A stretch of 64,000 bases of DNA from Herbidospora solisilvae (GCF_009901565.1 NZ_WXEW01000002.1:248001-312000), one strand, 5' to 3'. Numbered from the stretch's first letter, positions 33,467 through 42,777 are shown. Notes: generated from the letters alone by a model not told the origin. A program made the numbers and translations.

Positions 33467-33715
33467 GTGTACGTGATCGGCGAGCCGGACCCGACGGCCC
33501 AGGCCCAGATCGCGGCACCCCCGCAGGAAGCCTTACATCATCTCGCGGGCGTATTGGAGCTCATAGAGCTGGCGCCCTGGGCGGGCGGTCCGCAGAACCC
33601 GGGGAAGCCCGGCGGCAACATGCGGATCATGCCTTTCGGGGAACGCGGGCTGATCACGTATGTCGTTCTCGAACCGCAGCGGGAGATCTACATCGTCCGC
33701 GTTCAGTGGATCTGA
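33467..33715 (+). CDS. RelE/ParE-fold small protein (putative toxin)
   Basis: An 82-residue protein that looks like a compact RelE/ParE-fold toxin: two N-terminal helices (LHHLAGVLELIEL), then beta strands MRIMPFGERGLITYVVLEPQ and a final strand EIYIVRVQWI, typical of these mRNA interferase or gyrase-poison folds. GTG 33467 directly abuts the upstream TAG. The catalytic set is not clear, so activity is uncertain. Confidence 0.68.
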   Translation: MYVIGEPDPTAQAQIAAPPQEALHHLAGVLELIELAPWAGGPQNPGKPGGNMRIMPFGERGLITYVVLEPQREIYIVRVQWI

Positions 33716-33779
33716 GCGGCGCCCACCACGGTTGACACGATGCCGGATGGGGGTCTCCTCGACCTGTATAACCGCATAT

Positions 33780-34364
33780 GTGATCAGTGACGCCGAACTC
33801 CTCGCCACCGCCGACGCGCTGCAGGCCGAGGGCCGGAAGGTGCTGGAGGCGCTCCGGCTCGACGTCGCGTTCGCCGGGTTCGGCCCGGCGGAGCCCGTGG
33901 GGAGCGTCGTCTCCGGGCTGATGGTCTGGCGGGACCTGGACGTCGTCTTCACCGCCCCGCACGCCACCACCGCCGGCGTCCTCACCGCCCTGGCCGGGCT
34001 GCCGGGCCTGGTCGCCGTCGACTACCGCGACGAGCGCGGCGACCGCCGGCCCACGCCGAACCCCGTGGACGAACGCCACTACGCCGTCTGCCGCCACCAG
34101 GCACCCGGCGGGATCTGGAAGGTCGACCTGACCGTCTGGCTGCACGCCGTCGACCGGCCCACCCGGGCCGAGGCCGAACGGCTCGCCCGGGAGGTCACCC
34201 CGGAGCAGCGCCTGGCGATCCTCCGGCTGAAGCACCTCTGGCACACCAGGCCGGAGTACCCCGACGTCGTCGGCGGCACGGACGTCTACGACGCCGTCAT
34301 GGCGCACGGCGTCCGCGCCGCCGACGAGTTCGACCGTTATCTGGCCGCGCGTCAGCGCAGGTAG
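33780..34364 (+). CDS. Conserved hypothetical protein, nucleotidyltransferase-like
   Basis: A protein of about 194 residues of uncertain function. The SVVSGLMVWRDLDVVFTAP segment resembles the acidic strand pattern of the nucleotidyltransferase fold (two carboxylates near a Gly/Ser turn), and a later KVDLTVWLH gives a third acidic position. Start choice is weak: GTG 33780 follows TATAAC (33767-33772) and could be leaderless, while ATG 33747 is in frame upstream. The 3' end overlaps the convergent PhoX-like gene by 13 bp. Confidence 0.6.
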   Translation: MISDAELLATADALQAEGRKVLEALRLDVAFAGFGPAEPVGSVVSGLMVWRDLDVVFTAPHATTAGVLTALAGLPGLVAVDYRDERGDRRPTPNPVDERHYAVCRHQAPGGIWKVDLTVWLHAVDRPTRAEAERLAREVTPEQRLAILRLKHLWHTRPEYPDVVGGTDVYDAVMAHGVRAADEFDRYLAARQRR

Positions 34365-35848
34365 TCCTGCCAGGGGCCGGTGATGGCGAGGGTGATGCCC
34401 GGGGTCTGGATGTTCACGAACAGGACCTTGCCGTCAGGGGAGAAGGTCGGGCCGGTGAACTCCGAGTAGGTCGGGTTGCCGTTGCTGGTGCCGATCTGGA
34501 GCTGGTTGCGGGCGATCGCGTAGGTGGGGCCGCCCGGGACCGAGCTGAGCACGTGGGAGGCGCGGGCGCCGTCCTCGGCCAGGACCAGCGTGCCCCACGG
34601 CGTGACGGTCACGTTGTCGGGGCCGTCGAAGGTCATGTCGGCGTACTTCGGGTTCACGCCCTCGCCCTCGGAGAAGGGGTTGTGCGGGAAGTACGTGACG
34701 AGGGTGATGGTCTCGTCCTTGTAGTCGTAGAACCAGACCATGCCGTCGTGCTTGGCGGCGTCCGGGGGCAGGTCGGCGGTGGCGTAGGCGTAGCTGTTGA
34801 CGATGTAGCAGCCGTCGCCGTTGCTCCACACGCCCTCGAACTTCTTGCCGCGGGTGACGGTGCCGTCGGCGAACTGGAGGCGGGTGGGCGTGGTCTTCGC
34901 GTCGCGGTCGGGGACCGGCACCCACGTCACGTTGAACGGGCGGCCGAGCTGCGCCGAGGTGATGTAGGCGACGTCGGGGACGATGCTGCCGTCGTCCAGG
35001 CGGATCTGCATCGCCTCAAGGGTGCCCTCGGTGTCGCCGAGCTGGTCGGCGATGCCCTTCTCCAGGCGGCCCTGGCTGGCCGTCCACCGGTAGAAGAGGC
35101 CGTTGGGGCCGCTGGCGTCCTCCGACAGGTACACGCGGCGCTGCTTCGGCTCGACCGCGAGGGCCTCGTGGTCGAAGCGGCCGAACGCCTTGATCGGCTT
35201 GGGCAGCTGCGCGCCGGAGGGGTCGGGGAAGACCTCGAAGACGTAGCCGTGGTCCTTCTGGTAGGTGCCGGTCTGGCCGCCGGCCGACCAGGTGCTGCCC
35301 GCGCGGTTCGACGACTCCTCGCAGGTCAGCCAGGTGCCCCACGGCGTGACGCCGCCGGCGCAGTTGCGGATCGTGCCGGAGATGCCGACCCACTGGCCGG
35401 TGAGGTTGCCCTCGGGGTCGGTGGTGACGACGGTGCAGCCGCCCGCGTTCGGCGCGCCCGGGTCGTAGACGGTGCCGGGGACGTGCGGGACGCCGTGCGT
35501 GACGGCGTGCGGCGCCGACTCGTGGTTCAGGATGAACGTCAGGCCGGAGTGCTTCATGCCCACGACACCGGTGCCGTCGTGCATGCCGGGCGTCTTGCCC
35601 TGGCCGAACGACATGTCGGTCAGGCCCTCACGGGTGACGATCTTGTAGGAGAAACCCTCGGGCAGCGCGAGGATGCCGTTGGGGTCGTCCTTCAGCGGCG
35701 GGAACGGACGCAGCGGCCGCCCGGCGGTCCCGGTGCTGGAGGCGGCCGACGCCGGGGTCGCGCCAAGGGTCGGCAGCACGCCCCCGACGGCGAGGCCGAC
35801 GGCGGTGGCGGCGCTTCCGGTGAAGATCTGGCGACGAGAAATGCTCAT
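34352..35848 (-). CDS. Secreted PhoX-like phosphatase / beta-propeller protein, Tat-exported
   Basis: A 498-residue exported protein. The N-terminus has a twin-arginine motif (SRRQIF at residues 4-9) and cleavage region ATPASA. The rest matches the DUF839/PhoX family: DGTGVVGM, ILNHES, WGTWLTCEES, and FGRFDHEALAVEP. PhoX enzymes are calcium/iron-dependent alkaline phosphatases, and this sequence is likely a secreted phosphoesterase induced by phosphate limitation; no Pho box was identified. ATG 35848 follows AGGAG. Confidence 0.82.
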   Translation of the reverse strand: MSISRRQIFTGSAATAVGLAVGGVLPTLGATPASAASSTGTAGRPLRPFPPLKDDPNGILALPEGFSYKIVTREGLTDMSFGQGKTPGMHDGTGVVGMKHSGLTFILNHESAPHAVTHGVPHVPGTVYDPGAPNAGGCTVVTTDPEGNLTGQWVGISGTIRNCAGGVTPWGTWLTCEESSNRAGSTWSAGGQTGTYQKDHGYVFEVFPDPSGAQLPKPIKAFGRFDHEALAVEPKQRRVYLSEDASGPNGLFYRWTASQGRLEKGIADQLGDTEGTLEAMQIRLDDGSIVPDVAYITSAQLGRPFNVTWVPVPDRDAKTTPTRLQFADGTVTRGKKFEGVWSNGDGCYIVNSYAYATADLPPDAAKHDGMVWFYDYKDETITLVTYFPHNPFSEGEGVNPKYADMTFDGPDNVTVTPWGTLVLAEDGARASHVLSSVPGGPTYAIARNQLQIGTSNGNPTYSEFTGPTFSPDGKVLFVNIQTPGITLAITGPWQDYLR

Positions 35849-36114
35849 TGGTAACTCCTGCGGTACGGCCAGGCGGTGTGTCCCCGACCGGTAGAGCTTT
35901 GGAGCCTCACCTGAACCCCAGGCCAACACGGCGTTGCCGCAGAATGCACCTCTCATGGTCGTCTCCGTACGATCTTGGCCCAGGCCGTTCGAGCGTCGAA
36001 CGCCACTACCTGCGCTTCCTTCTCACTGAGCGGACGTCCAGCTCGCCCGCCTTCCTCGCGCGGACACCGGTCCCCCTAAGCTTGCCCAGGTCAGAGGCCT
36101 GAAGGGGGGGCAAG

Positions 36115-37035
36115 GTGCCGCTTTCGAACGAGGAACTGGTGCGGGCCGCCGTCGCGGGTGACGTGACCGGTCTCGGCCTGCTCCTCTCCCGCCACCGGGC
36201 CGGCATGCACGCGGTCGCGCTGAGCGTCCTGGGCCACGGCCCCGACGCCGAGGACGCCGTGCAGGACGCCATGCTCGTCGCCGTGCGCAGGATCGACGAC
36301 CTGCGCGACCCGGCCGCCGCGGGCCCCTGGCTGAAGGCGATCACACGCAACGCCTGCCGCGCGCGGCTGCGGGCGGCGAGCCCCGTGCCGTTCCCGGACG
36401 GCGACCTGCCGTCACACGACCCGACCCCGGAGGAGCTGCTGGAGCGCCGGGCCCTGCGCGACTGGGTCTGGCACGCCATGGCCGGCCTCTCCGAACCCGT
36501 CCGGCTGGCCGCCCTGCTGCGCTACTTCAGCGACGTCTCCTCCTACGACCAGATCGCCGCGTTGTGCGAGGTGCCCGTCGGCACCGTCCGCAGCCGGCTG
36601 AGCCAGGCCCGGACGAAACTCGCGGCCGCCCTGGCGAACACGGCCGACCTCGCCCACGACGACGCCGCCGCGCTGACCAGGACCCGCCGCCGGGAGGCCG
36701 AGGAGATCCTGGCGGCCGCCCAGCGCGGCGCGTTCGCCGACGTGGTGCGGGAACACTGGCGGCCCGACGTCGAGTTCATCGGACCGGGCGGCGAACGGGA
36801 AGGCGACGACCGCGCCTTCGCCATCCGGGGCATGGAGGCCGATCTGGCCGCGGGGGTCCGGCAGCGCCTGGTCGAGGTGGTGGCCGGTCCGGACCTGAGC
36901 ATCTGGCGGGCCGACTTGATCAGCCCGCCCGACGATCCCGCGCACTGCCCGCCCAGCCTGGTGTGGCTGCACCACCTCCGCGAGGGACGGGTCCGGCGAC
37001 TGCGGCTGTTCCACCCGCGCCCCCGAGCGGCATAG
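36115..37035 (+). CDS. ECF RNA polymerase sigma factor with C-terminal SnoaL/NTF2-like extension
   Basis: A 306-residue sigma factor. Region 2 (about 15-80; AEDAVQDAMLVAVRRIDDLRDP) and region 4 (about 125-180; YDQIAALCEVPVGTVRSRLSQARTKL) are followed by a C-terminal domain of about 110 residues resembling an NTF2-like fold (VVREHWRPDVEFIGPGG). This layout occurs in the SigJ/ECF41-like groups, where the extension regulates activity in place of an anti-sigma factor. The start is GTG 36115. A hairpin (GTTCGA/TCGAAC) lies at 35987-36001 in the upstream gap. Confidence 0.88.
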   Translation: MPLSNEELVRAAVAGDVTGLGLLLSRHRAGMHAVALSVLGHGPDAEDAVQDAMLVAVRRIDDLRDPAAAGPWLKAITRNACRARLRAASPVPFPDGDLPSHDPTPEELLERRALRDWVWHAMAGLSEPVRLAALLRYFSDVSSYDQIAALCEVPVGTVRSRLSQARTKLAAALANTADLAHDDAAALTRTRRREAEEILAAAQRGAFADVVREHWRPDVEFIGPGGEREGDDRAFAIRGMEADLAAGVRQRLVEVVAGPDLSIWRADLISPPDDPAHCPPSLVWLHHLREGRVRRLRLFHPRPRAA

Positions 37036-37292
37036 GTGACATCGACCCGATGCGCGGGGAGGAGCCCGCGCCGTTCGACGTGCGCGAGGAGCTGCGCTCG
37101 CTCGCGGTGCCCACACTGATCGTCTCCGGCGTGCACGACTTCTTCGGCGGCACCCGGTGGGCACGCCTGGCCCACGAGATCATCCCGGGTTCGCGTCTGG
37201 CGGTGCTGGAGGAGAGCGGCCACATGGGCCATCTCGAACAGCCCGGGGAGTTCACCCGCGTGGTGGCCGAGTTCGCGTCTCAGTGGAGGTAG
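37036..37292 (+). pseudogene. Truncated alpha/beta-hydrolase (C-terminal remnant)
   Basis: About 80 residues from ATG 37050 match only the end of an alpha/beta hydrolase: VPTLIVSGVHDFFGG (acid residue region) and ESGHMGHLEQPGEFTRVV (catalytic His). The nucleophile half is absent and the sigma factor gene occupies that space. It looks like a deletion remnant; the usual full-length protein would be about 280 residues. It overlaps the convergent pyrophosphohydrolase gene by 13 bp. Confidence 0.6.
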
Positions 37293-37579
37293 AGCCGCGC
37301 GGCGAAGGCGCCGCGCCGGGCACGTTTCGCATCCGCGACCTGCTCGACGTGCCGCCATGAATGGCCGTGGACGTCGGCGATCGCCCTGAGCACCTCCAGG
37401 AGGTCGGCGAGCTCTTCGGCGACCTCCTCACCGGCGGCCTCGGCGAGCTCGCCGGCCTCCTCGGCCAGTTTGGCCTGGAGGGCCTGCCGGTAGGCGTCGT
37501 CGTCCAGCACGGAGACCTCGGGGTCCCCGCCGGTCCGGCGGATGAGGTCGGGGATCCCGTCACGCACCAGCTTGCCCAT
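37280..37579 (-). CDS. MazG-like / phosphoribosyl-ATP pyrophosphohydrolase-like protein
   Basis: A 99-residue all-alpha NTP pyrophosphohydrolase-like protein. It has GKLVRDGIPDLIRR, then KLAEEAGELAEA and EEVAEELADLLEVLRAI, giving the EExxE...ExxD metal-binding pattern of the MazG/HisE superfamily. It would hydrolyse an NTP or dNTP to NMP and PPi, as in nucleotide-pool sanitation. ATG 37579 is preferred; the frame is open further upstream without family similarity. Confidence 0.8.
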   Translation of the reverse strand: MGKLVRDGIPDLIRRTGGDPEVSVLDDDAYRQALQAKLAEEAGELAEAAGEEVAEELADLLEVLRAIADVHGHSWRHVEQVADAKRARRGAFAARLYLH

Positions 37580-37830
37580 GGTCACCGCCTCCCGGAGCCA
37601 TTCTGACGGGTCCGGTAGGAGGTGCTGATCGGCGTCGCTCGGCGACGGCCCTGCAGTCCGGCGCGCCATGAAAGCACCCTGAAAACGATCACGGGCGCAT
37701 GATCCGCCTGACCAGGCCCGCATGATCGGACCGGCGTCGCCTGCTTGACACGGCCCGGCCGCCAGGTGATCGTCAGGGCCCGGCATCCCCGGGTGTCGCT
37801 CGCGAACCGTCCTTCACGGCAGGGAGACCC

Positions 37831-39918
37831 ATGCCCGTACGGAAGGCCCTTTTCGTTCTCCCGGCGGCGCTCGCCGTCGCCGTGGCGTCGGTCTGGTCCG
37901 CGGGGACCGGCACCGCTGCGGTCCGGCAGGCGCCGCCCGCCGCCCCGGACACCGTCACCGTGACGGTCGACACCCGCGCCGGGCTCGGCACCGTCCACCG
38001 GGCCGCCGTCGGCGCCAACGCCGCGATCTGGGACGCGCGCATGAACGACCCCGAGGTGGTGAGGCTGTACCGCAGGGCCGGCATCGGCGCCGTGCGGTAC
38101 CCGGGCGGGTCCTACGGCGACCTGTACCACTGGGAGACCCACACCGCTCCCGGCGGATACGTGGCGCCGAACACGGAGTTCGACCGGTTCATGGGCACGG
38201 TCAAGGCCACGGGGGCGCAGGCGGTGCTCATCGCCAACTACGGCACCGGCACCCCGCAGGAGGCCGCCGCCTGGGTGCGGTACGCCAACGTGACCAAGAA
38301 GTACGGGGTGAAGTACTGGGAGATCGGCAACGAGTTGTACGGCAACGGCCACTACGGGGCCCAGTGGGAGGCCGACGACCACCCCGACAAGAGCCCCACC
38401 GCCTACGCCCGCACCACCCTGGAGTTCGTGCGGGCGATGAAGGCCGCCGATCCGCACATCAAGATCGGCGCGGTGCTCACGCTCCCCGGCAGCTGGCCGG
38501 ACGGCGTGGTCGCCGAGGGCGACGCGGCGAACTGGAATCACACCGTCATCCCGATCGTCGCCCCCGAGATCGACTTCTTCACTGTGCACTGGTATCCCGG
38601 CACGAGCGTCGTCACCCCGGGCGACGACGTCCCCGGCATGCTCGCCGCGCCGCCGATGCTCGCCGAGATGCTCGCCCAGGTACGCGCCGACGTCGTCGCC
38701 CTGGCCGGACGGGACGTGCCGCTCGCGCTCACCGAGACGGCCTCCAACATCGGCCGCAACGTCCACGCCGCGGCGCTGTTCGCCACCGACACCTACCTGA
38801 CCGCGCTGGAGAACGGCGTGTTCACCGTGGACTGGTGGAACACCCACAACGCCGTCGAGAAGGTGGGGACGGTCGACGGCGAGCCCGACTTCCAGGACTT
38901 CGGCCTCCTCTCCAGCGGCCAGTGCGCGCCGCCGCCCGAGAGCGGTCCGGACGCGCAGGAGGTGTGCCAGCCGCCGGCCAACACGCCCTTCCCCGCCTAC
39001 CACGGCATCGAGATCCTCGGTACGGCCGTCCGCCCCGGAGACGGGCTGGTGAAGGCGGCCGGCGACCGGCCCGAGGTGGCCGCGCACGCCGTGTGGCAGG
39101 CCGACGGCGACCTGGCCGTGGTGCTGGTCAACCGGGACCCCGGCACCGCCTACCCCGTGCGCATCCGCTACGAAGGTTTCGTCCCCGACGGCCGCACCCC
39201 GGTCACCCACACGTTCACGCGGGGCGCGGGCGCGATCGTCCGGTCCGAACAGGGCCGCCCGGACGCCCAGACGCTGCCGCCGTATTCGATCATGACGGTG
39301 ACCCTGAAACCCGCGAAGGGCCCCCAGGCCGGACCGCCCGCGCCGGGACCGCCGACCGCGGCCGGGACCACCGTCAGCTGGCCCTCCTCCGGGCCGCGGG
39401 CGGACAGATACGAGGTGTACCGGCAGGTGGGCGCGCAGGCCCGTCTGCTCGGCGTCACCCGCCGCACCTCACTGCCCCTGACCGGCCTCGCGCCCGGCGA
39501 GACCGTCACCGTCAACGTGCTGGCCCGCGACCACGCCGGCCGGACCTCCCGCCCCTCCGCACCGGTCACCTTCACCGTGCCCACCCCCGCCGACAGCGCC
39601 TGCGCCGTCCGCTACCGGGTGACGCAGGGATGGGGGCGCGGGTTCCGCGCCGAGGTCACCGTCACCAACCGCGCGGCCGCCGACCTCACCGGCTGGCGGC
39701 TGGCGTTCCGCTTCCCCGTGTCCGGAGAGCGGGTCGGCAGCGGGTGGGGCGGCACCTGGACGACCGGCTCCCAGGACGTGGAGTTCACCCCGGCTCCGGA
39801 GAACGCGACCATCCCGGCGGGCGGCTCGGTCACGGCCGGCTTCGTCGGCGCCAACGAGGGCGCCTACCCCTCGCCCACGGTCTTCCGGATCAACGGCACG
39901 GTCTGCACCACCCGATAG
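37831..39918 (+). CDS. Secreted glycoside hydrolase (arabinofuranosidase-like) with FnIII and CBM2 domains
   Basis: A 695-residue exported enzyme. It has a signal peptide (about 1-30), a TIM-barrel catalytic domain (about 45-490), a fibronectin type III domain (about 500-590; PPTAAGTTVSWPSSGP...) and a C-terminal CBM2 (about 595-695; CAVRYRVTQGWGRGFRAEVTV, with Trp and a terminal Cys). The catalytic domain has WEIGNELYG (acid/base Glu) and a later LTETAS (possible nucleophile Glu), like clan GH-A families GH51/GH39. It probably attacks arabinan- or xylan-type plant polymers. GGGAGA precedes ATG 37831. Confidence 0.82.
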   Translation: MPVRKALFVLPAALAVAVASVWSAGTGTAAVRQAPPAAPDTVTVTVDTRAGLGTVHRAAVGANAAIWDARMNDPEVVRLYRRAGIGAVRYPGGSYGDLYHWETHTAPGGYVAPNTEFDRFMGTVKATGAQAVLIANYGTGTPQEAAAWVRYANVTKKYGVKYWEIGNELYGNGHYGAQWEADDHPDKSPTAYARTTLEFVRAMKAADPHIKIGAVLTLPGSWPDGVVAEGDAANWNHTVIPIVAPEIDFFTVHWYPGTSVVTPGDDVPGMLAAPPMLAEMLAQVRADVVALAGRDVPLALTETASNIGRNVHAAALFATDTYLTALENGVFTVDWWNTHNAVEKVGTVDGEPDFQDFGLLSSGQCAPPPESGPDAQEVCQPPANTPFPAYHGIEILGTAVRPGDGLVKAAGDRPEVAAHAVWQADGDLAVVLVNRDPGTAYPVRIRYEGFVPDGRTPVTHTFTRGAGAIVRSEQGRPDAQTLPPYSIMTVTLKPAKGPQAGPPAPGPPTAAGTTVSWPSSGPRADRYEVYRQVGAQARLLGVTRRTSLPLTGLAPGETVTVNVLARDHAGRTSRPSAPVTFTVPTPADSACAVRYRVTQGWGRGFRAEVTVTNRAAADLTGWRLAFRFPVSGERVGSGWGGTWTTGSQDVEFTPAPENATIPAGGSVTAGFVGANEGAYPSPTVFRINGTVCTTR

Positions 39919-39960
39919 CACCGCGCGGACGTGCACGCACGAAGGACGGAGAGTGACGGC

Positions 39961-41586
39961 ATGACGGACGACTCCACGGACGGCGCCCGCCCACCCCGGG
40001 TGACCCAGCCCCTCGCCTCCCGGGACGCCGGGGCTTCGGTGACACACCGCCGCACCGTGCCGGGCGAGGCGCGGGCACGCGGGCGGGGGCGGTTCGCGCG
40101 CCTCGTCCGTGCCGTGACGGCCGCCGCGCTCGCACCGGCCGCCGCCGCGACCCTGGCCGCCCCCGCGGTCGCCGCACCCGGCACCGCCACCGGCGGCAAG
40201 GGGCTGCGGTGGGAGGCGTGCGCCGGAGTGAGCACGCCGGACCTGCGCTGCGCACGGGTCACCGTCCCCCTCGACCACAGCCGCCGGCGCGGCCGCACCA
40301 TCTCCGTCGTCATCTCCCGGCTGCCCGCCACCGACCCGGCGCGGCGCCGGGGCGTTCTGCTCACGACCGGCGGCGGACCCGGCGGCCCCGGCGTCCCGCT
40401 GCCCGTGAGCCTCGCCCCGGCGCTGTCCGCCGAGGTCCGCGCCCGGTATGACCTGATCGGGTTCGACATGAGATTCGTCGAGCGCAGCACGCCCATCGGC
40501 TGCGGGCAACCCGAGGAGGAGCCCGGCGGGTTCTGGGTACGCCCCGCGACCCCCGGACGCTTCCCCGCCGAAGCCGCCGAGGCAAGGCGGTACGCCGAAG
40601 ACTGCGTACGGGCCTCCGGCTGGGCCCTGCCGCACGCCACCACCGCGAACGCCGCCCGCGACATGGACCTCATCCGCGCGGCCCTCGGCGAGGAGAAGAT
40701 CTCCTACCTGGGAGGCTCGTACGCGGGCCTGCTCGGCACCGTCTACGGCACGCTGTTCCCGCACCGCGTGGACCGGTTCGTCCTGGACAGCCCGGTGAAC
40801 GCGGACACGATCTGGCGGCCCTACGAGATGGGCCGCACTCCCGCGTTCGAGCAGGGAACGGTGGCCCTCGCCGCCTGGGCCGCCGCCCGGCACGCCGAAT
40901 ACGGCCTGGGGGAGACCACCGCCGAGGTGCACGCCACGCTCACCGGGATCCTCGACCGGGCCGCCCGAGCGCCCATCGTCATCGGCGCGCACGCCTGGAC
41001 CGTCGGCGAGCTGGGCGCCCTGCTGGTGGCCGGGATCTACGACGAGCGCGCCTTCGGCGTCGTCGCCGCGGCCTTCGCCGCCGTCGCGGCCGGACGGGAG
41101 CCCTTCCTGCCGTTCCCCATCCGCCCTCCGCGGCCCGAGGGCGTGCCCGGCGTGCCCGCCGACCACCACACCGCCACCAACATCGCCTACCGCTGCGCCG
41201 ACGCCCCCTGGCCGCGTGACCCGCGCGTCTACCTGCGCGACATCGCCGCCGAGCGGAACCGCCACCCGCTGTTCGGCCCTGGCAACGCCAACATCAACCC
41301 CTGCGCGTTCTGGCCGCCCGCCAAGGACGAAACGGTGCGACTCGACGGCAACAGCGCGCCGGCCGCCCTGGTCGTCGCGGCCCTGCGGGACGTGGCGGTG
41401 CCGCCGTCCGTGAGCAGGGCCGTGGCCGCGCGCATTCGCGGGTCACGCCTGGTCACGATCGACGCCCACACCCACGCCCCGTTCCCGCACTACGGGAACG
41501 CCTGCCTCAACGCCACGGTCACCCACTACCTCATCACGGGTGAACTGCCGGCCACCGACACCGCCTGCTCGACCGGAAACGGGTGA
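39961..41586 (+). CDS. Secreted alpha/beta-hydrolase peptidase (S33, tripeptidyl-aminopeptidase-like)
   Basis: A 541-residue protein with a long basic N-terminus, a late membrane/signal segment (about 45-75, ending APAVAAPG) and an S33-type hydrolase domain. Oxyanion glycine loop TTGGGPGGPG, nucleophile elbow GGSYAG, acid ALRDVAVPP and His DAHTHAPF are present. The segment usually read DxRGxGxS is here DMRFVERSTPIGC, an unusual variant. It likely releases N-terminal peptides outside the cell. GGAGAG precedes ATG 39961. It follows the glycoside hydrolase by 42 nt. Confidence 0.83.
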   Translation: MTDDSTDGARPPRVTQPLASRDAGASVTHRRTVPGEARARGRGRFARLVRAVTAAALAPAAAATLAAPAVAAPGTATGGKGLRWEACAGVSTPDLRCARVTVPLDHSRRRGRTISVVISRLPATDPARRRGVLLTTGGGPGGPGVPLPVSLAPALSAEVRARYDLIGFDMRFVERSTPIGCGQPEEEPGGFWVRPATPGRFPAEAAEARRYAEDCVRASGWALPHATTANAARDMDLIRAALGEEKISYLGGSYAGLLGTVYGTLFPHRVDRFVLDSPVNADTIWRPYEMGRTPAFEQGTVALAAWAAARHAEYGLGETTAEVHATLTGILDRAARAPIVIGAHAWTVGELGALLVAGIYDERAFGVVAAAFAAVAAGREPFLPFPIRPPRPEGVPGVPADHHTATNIAYRCADAPWPRDPRVYLRDIAAERNRHPLFGPGNANINPCAFWPPAKDETVRLDGNSAPAALVVAALRDVAVPPSVSRAVAARIRGSRLVTIDAHTHAPFPHYGNACLNATVTHYLITGELPATDTACSTGNG

Positions 41587-41958
41587 CTAGCGCTGCTTGA
41601 GGCGGAGTGCCTCCTTGCGGGCCTCCCTCTGGACGGCCCGCTCGTGCTCCAGCCACGCCGGGTTCTCCGCCTTCAGCGCTTCGATCTCGGCGGTGGTGAG
41701 CGGCTCGGTGATCCCGCTTCTGATCAGACCGGAGATGGAGACCCCGAGCTTCGCGGCGACGACCTGCTTGGGATGCGGCCCGTTGCGCCGAAGGTCGACC
41801 AGCCAGGCCGGAGGCGAGGACTGCAGCGCGTTCAGCTCGTCCCTGGAGACGACGCCCTCCTGGAACTCGGCGGGAGTGGCCGACAACAGGACGTCCAGTT
41901 TCTTGGCCGCGGTCTCGGGCTTCATCGTCTGGACGGTCTTCGGCTTGGACGAGGTCAT
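41587..41958 (-). CDS. DUF5997 family protein
   Basis: A 123-residue Lys/Glu-rich soluble protein matching the actinobacterial DUF5997 family (TAAKKLDVLLSATPAEFQ; LVDLRRNGPHPKQVVAAKLG). The function is not known to me. It is divergent from a LysR-substrate-domain protein gene, a pairing that recurs in actinomycetes, so the two may work together or share regulation. Confidence 0.85.
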   Translation of the reverse strand: MTSSKPKTVQTMKPETAAKKLDVLLSATPAEFQEGVVSRDELNALQSSPPAWLVDLRRNGPHPKQVVAAKLGVSISGLIRSGITEPLTTAEIEALKAENPAWLEHERAVQREARKEALRLKQR

Positions 41959-42013
41959 GGCGTCGAGAATAGTCAGTCGGAACGGGTCTGCCGGACATCG
42001 ATACCCTGAGGCG

Positions 42014-42742
42014 GTGACTGATGGGCAGACCGGCAGGGTGTTCCGGCTGGCGTACGCACCCGGGGTGACCCCCGCGAAATGGGTCAACGTCTGGATCGAG
42101 AGGACGCCGGACGTACCGATCACCCTGCTCGCCGCCCCCGCGGCCGAGGTGGTGCGACTCCTGCGCGACGGCGGCGCCCACGCGGGATTCGTCCGGCTCC
42201 CGGTCGACCGCGACGGCCTCAGCGTGATCCCCCTGTACGTGGAGACCACGGTGGTCGTCGTCCCCAAGGACCACGCGGTCGCCGCAGCCGACGAGGTGTC
42301 TGTCGCCGACCTGACCGACGAGGACGTCTTCCATCCTCTGGACGACACCATCGAGTGGACCGACCGCCCTGGCCTGCCCGCGTTCACCCGGCCGGCCACG
42401 ACGGCGGACGCGATCGAACTGGTGGCCGCCGGCAGCGGCCTTCTCCTGGTCCCGCAGTCGCTCGCCCGCCTCCACCACCGCAGGGATCTCACCTACCGGC
42501 CGGTGACGGACGTGCCGCAGTCCCAGGTCGCCCTGGCTTGGCCGACGGACGCCACCACCGACCTGGTGGAAGACTTCATCGGCGTCGTACGGGGCCGGAC
42601 GGTGAACAGCTCCCGGGGGCGTGCCGCCGCCGCTCCGGCGGAGAAACCGGCACAACGGCAGGCGCGGAAACCCGCCCAGAACGGCTCCCGCGGCAAGGCC
42701 GTGCCGGCCAGCCGTAAAGGAAAGGGCAAACGTCCCCGGTGA
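42014..42742 (+). CDS. LysR-type substrate-binding-domain protein without HTH
   Basis: A 242-residue protein that is a LysR effector-binding domain alone: RLAYAPGVTPAKWVNVW, DGGAHAGFVRLPVD, VVVVPKDH, VAAGSGLLLVPQSLARL. It lacks the winged helix. The C-terminal ~45 residues are Lys/Arg/Ala/Pro-rich (GKGKRPR at the end), which may bind nucleic acid or be disordered. The start is GTG 42014. It is divergent from the DUF5997 gene with a 55-bp gap. Confidence 0.82.
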   Translation: MTDGQTGRVFRLAYAPGVTPAKWVNVWIERTPDVPITLLAAPAAEVVRLLRDGGAHAGFVRLPVDRDGLSVIPLYVETTVVVVPKDHAVAAADEVSVADLTDEDVFHPLDDTIEWTDRPGLPAFTRPATTADAIELVAAGSGLLLVPQSLARLHHRRDLTYRPVTDVPQSQVALAWPTDATTDLVEDFIGVVRGRTVNSSRGRAAAAPAEKPAQRQARKPAQNGSRGKAVPASRKGKGKRPR

Positions 42743-42777
42743 CAGGGCCCTGTCGTTCTCCGTCTCAAGAGACGGAG
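42741..42777 (+). terminator. Palindrome and hairpin after the LysR-like gene
   Basis: GACAGGGCCCTGTC, a perfect 14-bp palindrome, overlaps the stop at 42741-42754. A 9-bp stem CTCCGTCTC / GAGACGGAG follows at 42758-42777. The second is likely the terminator. Confidence 0.6.
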
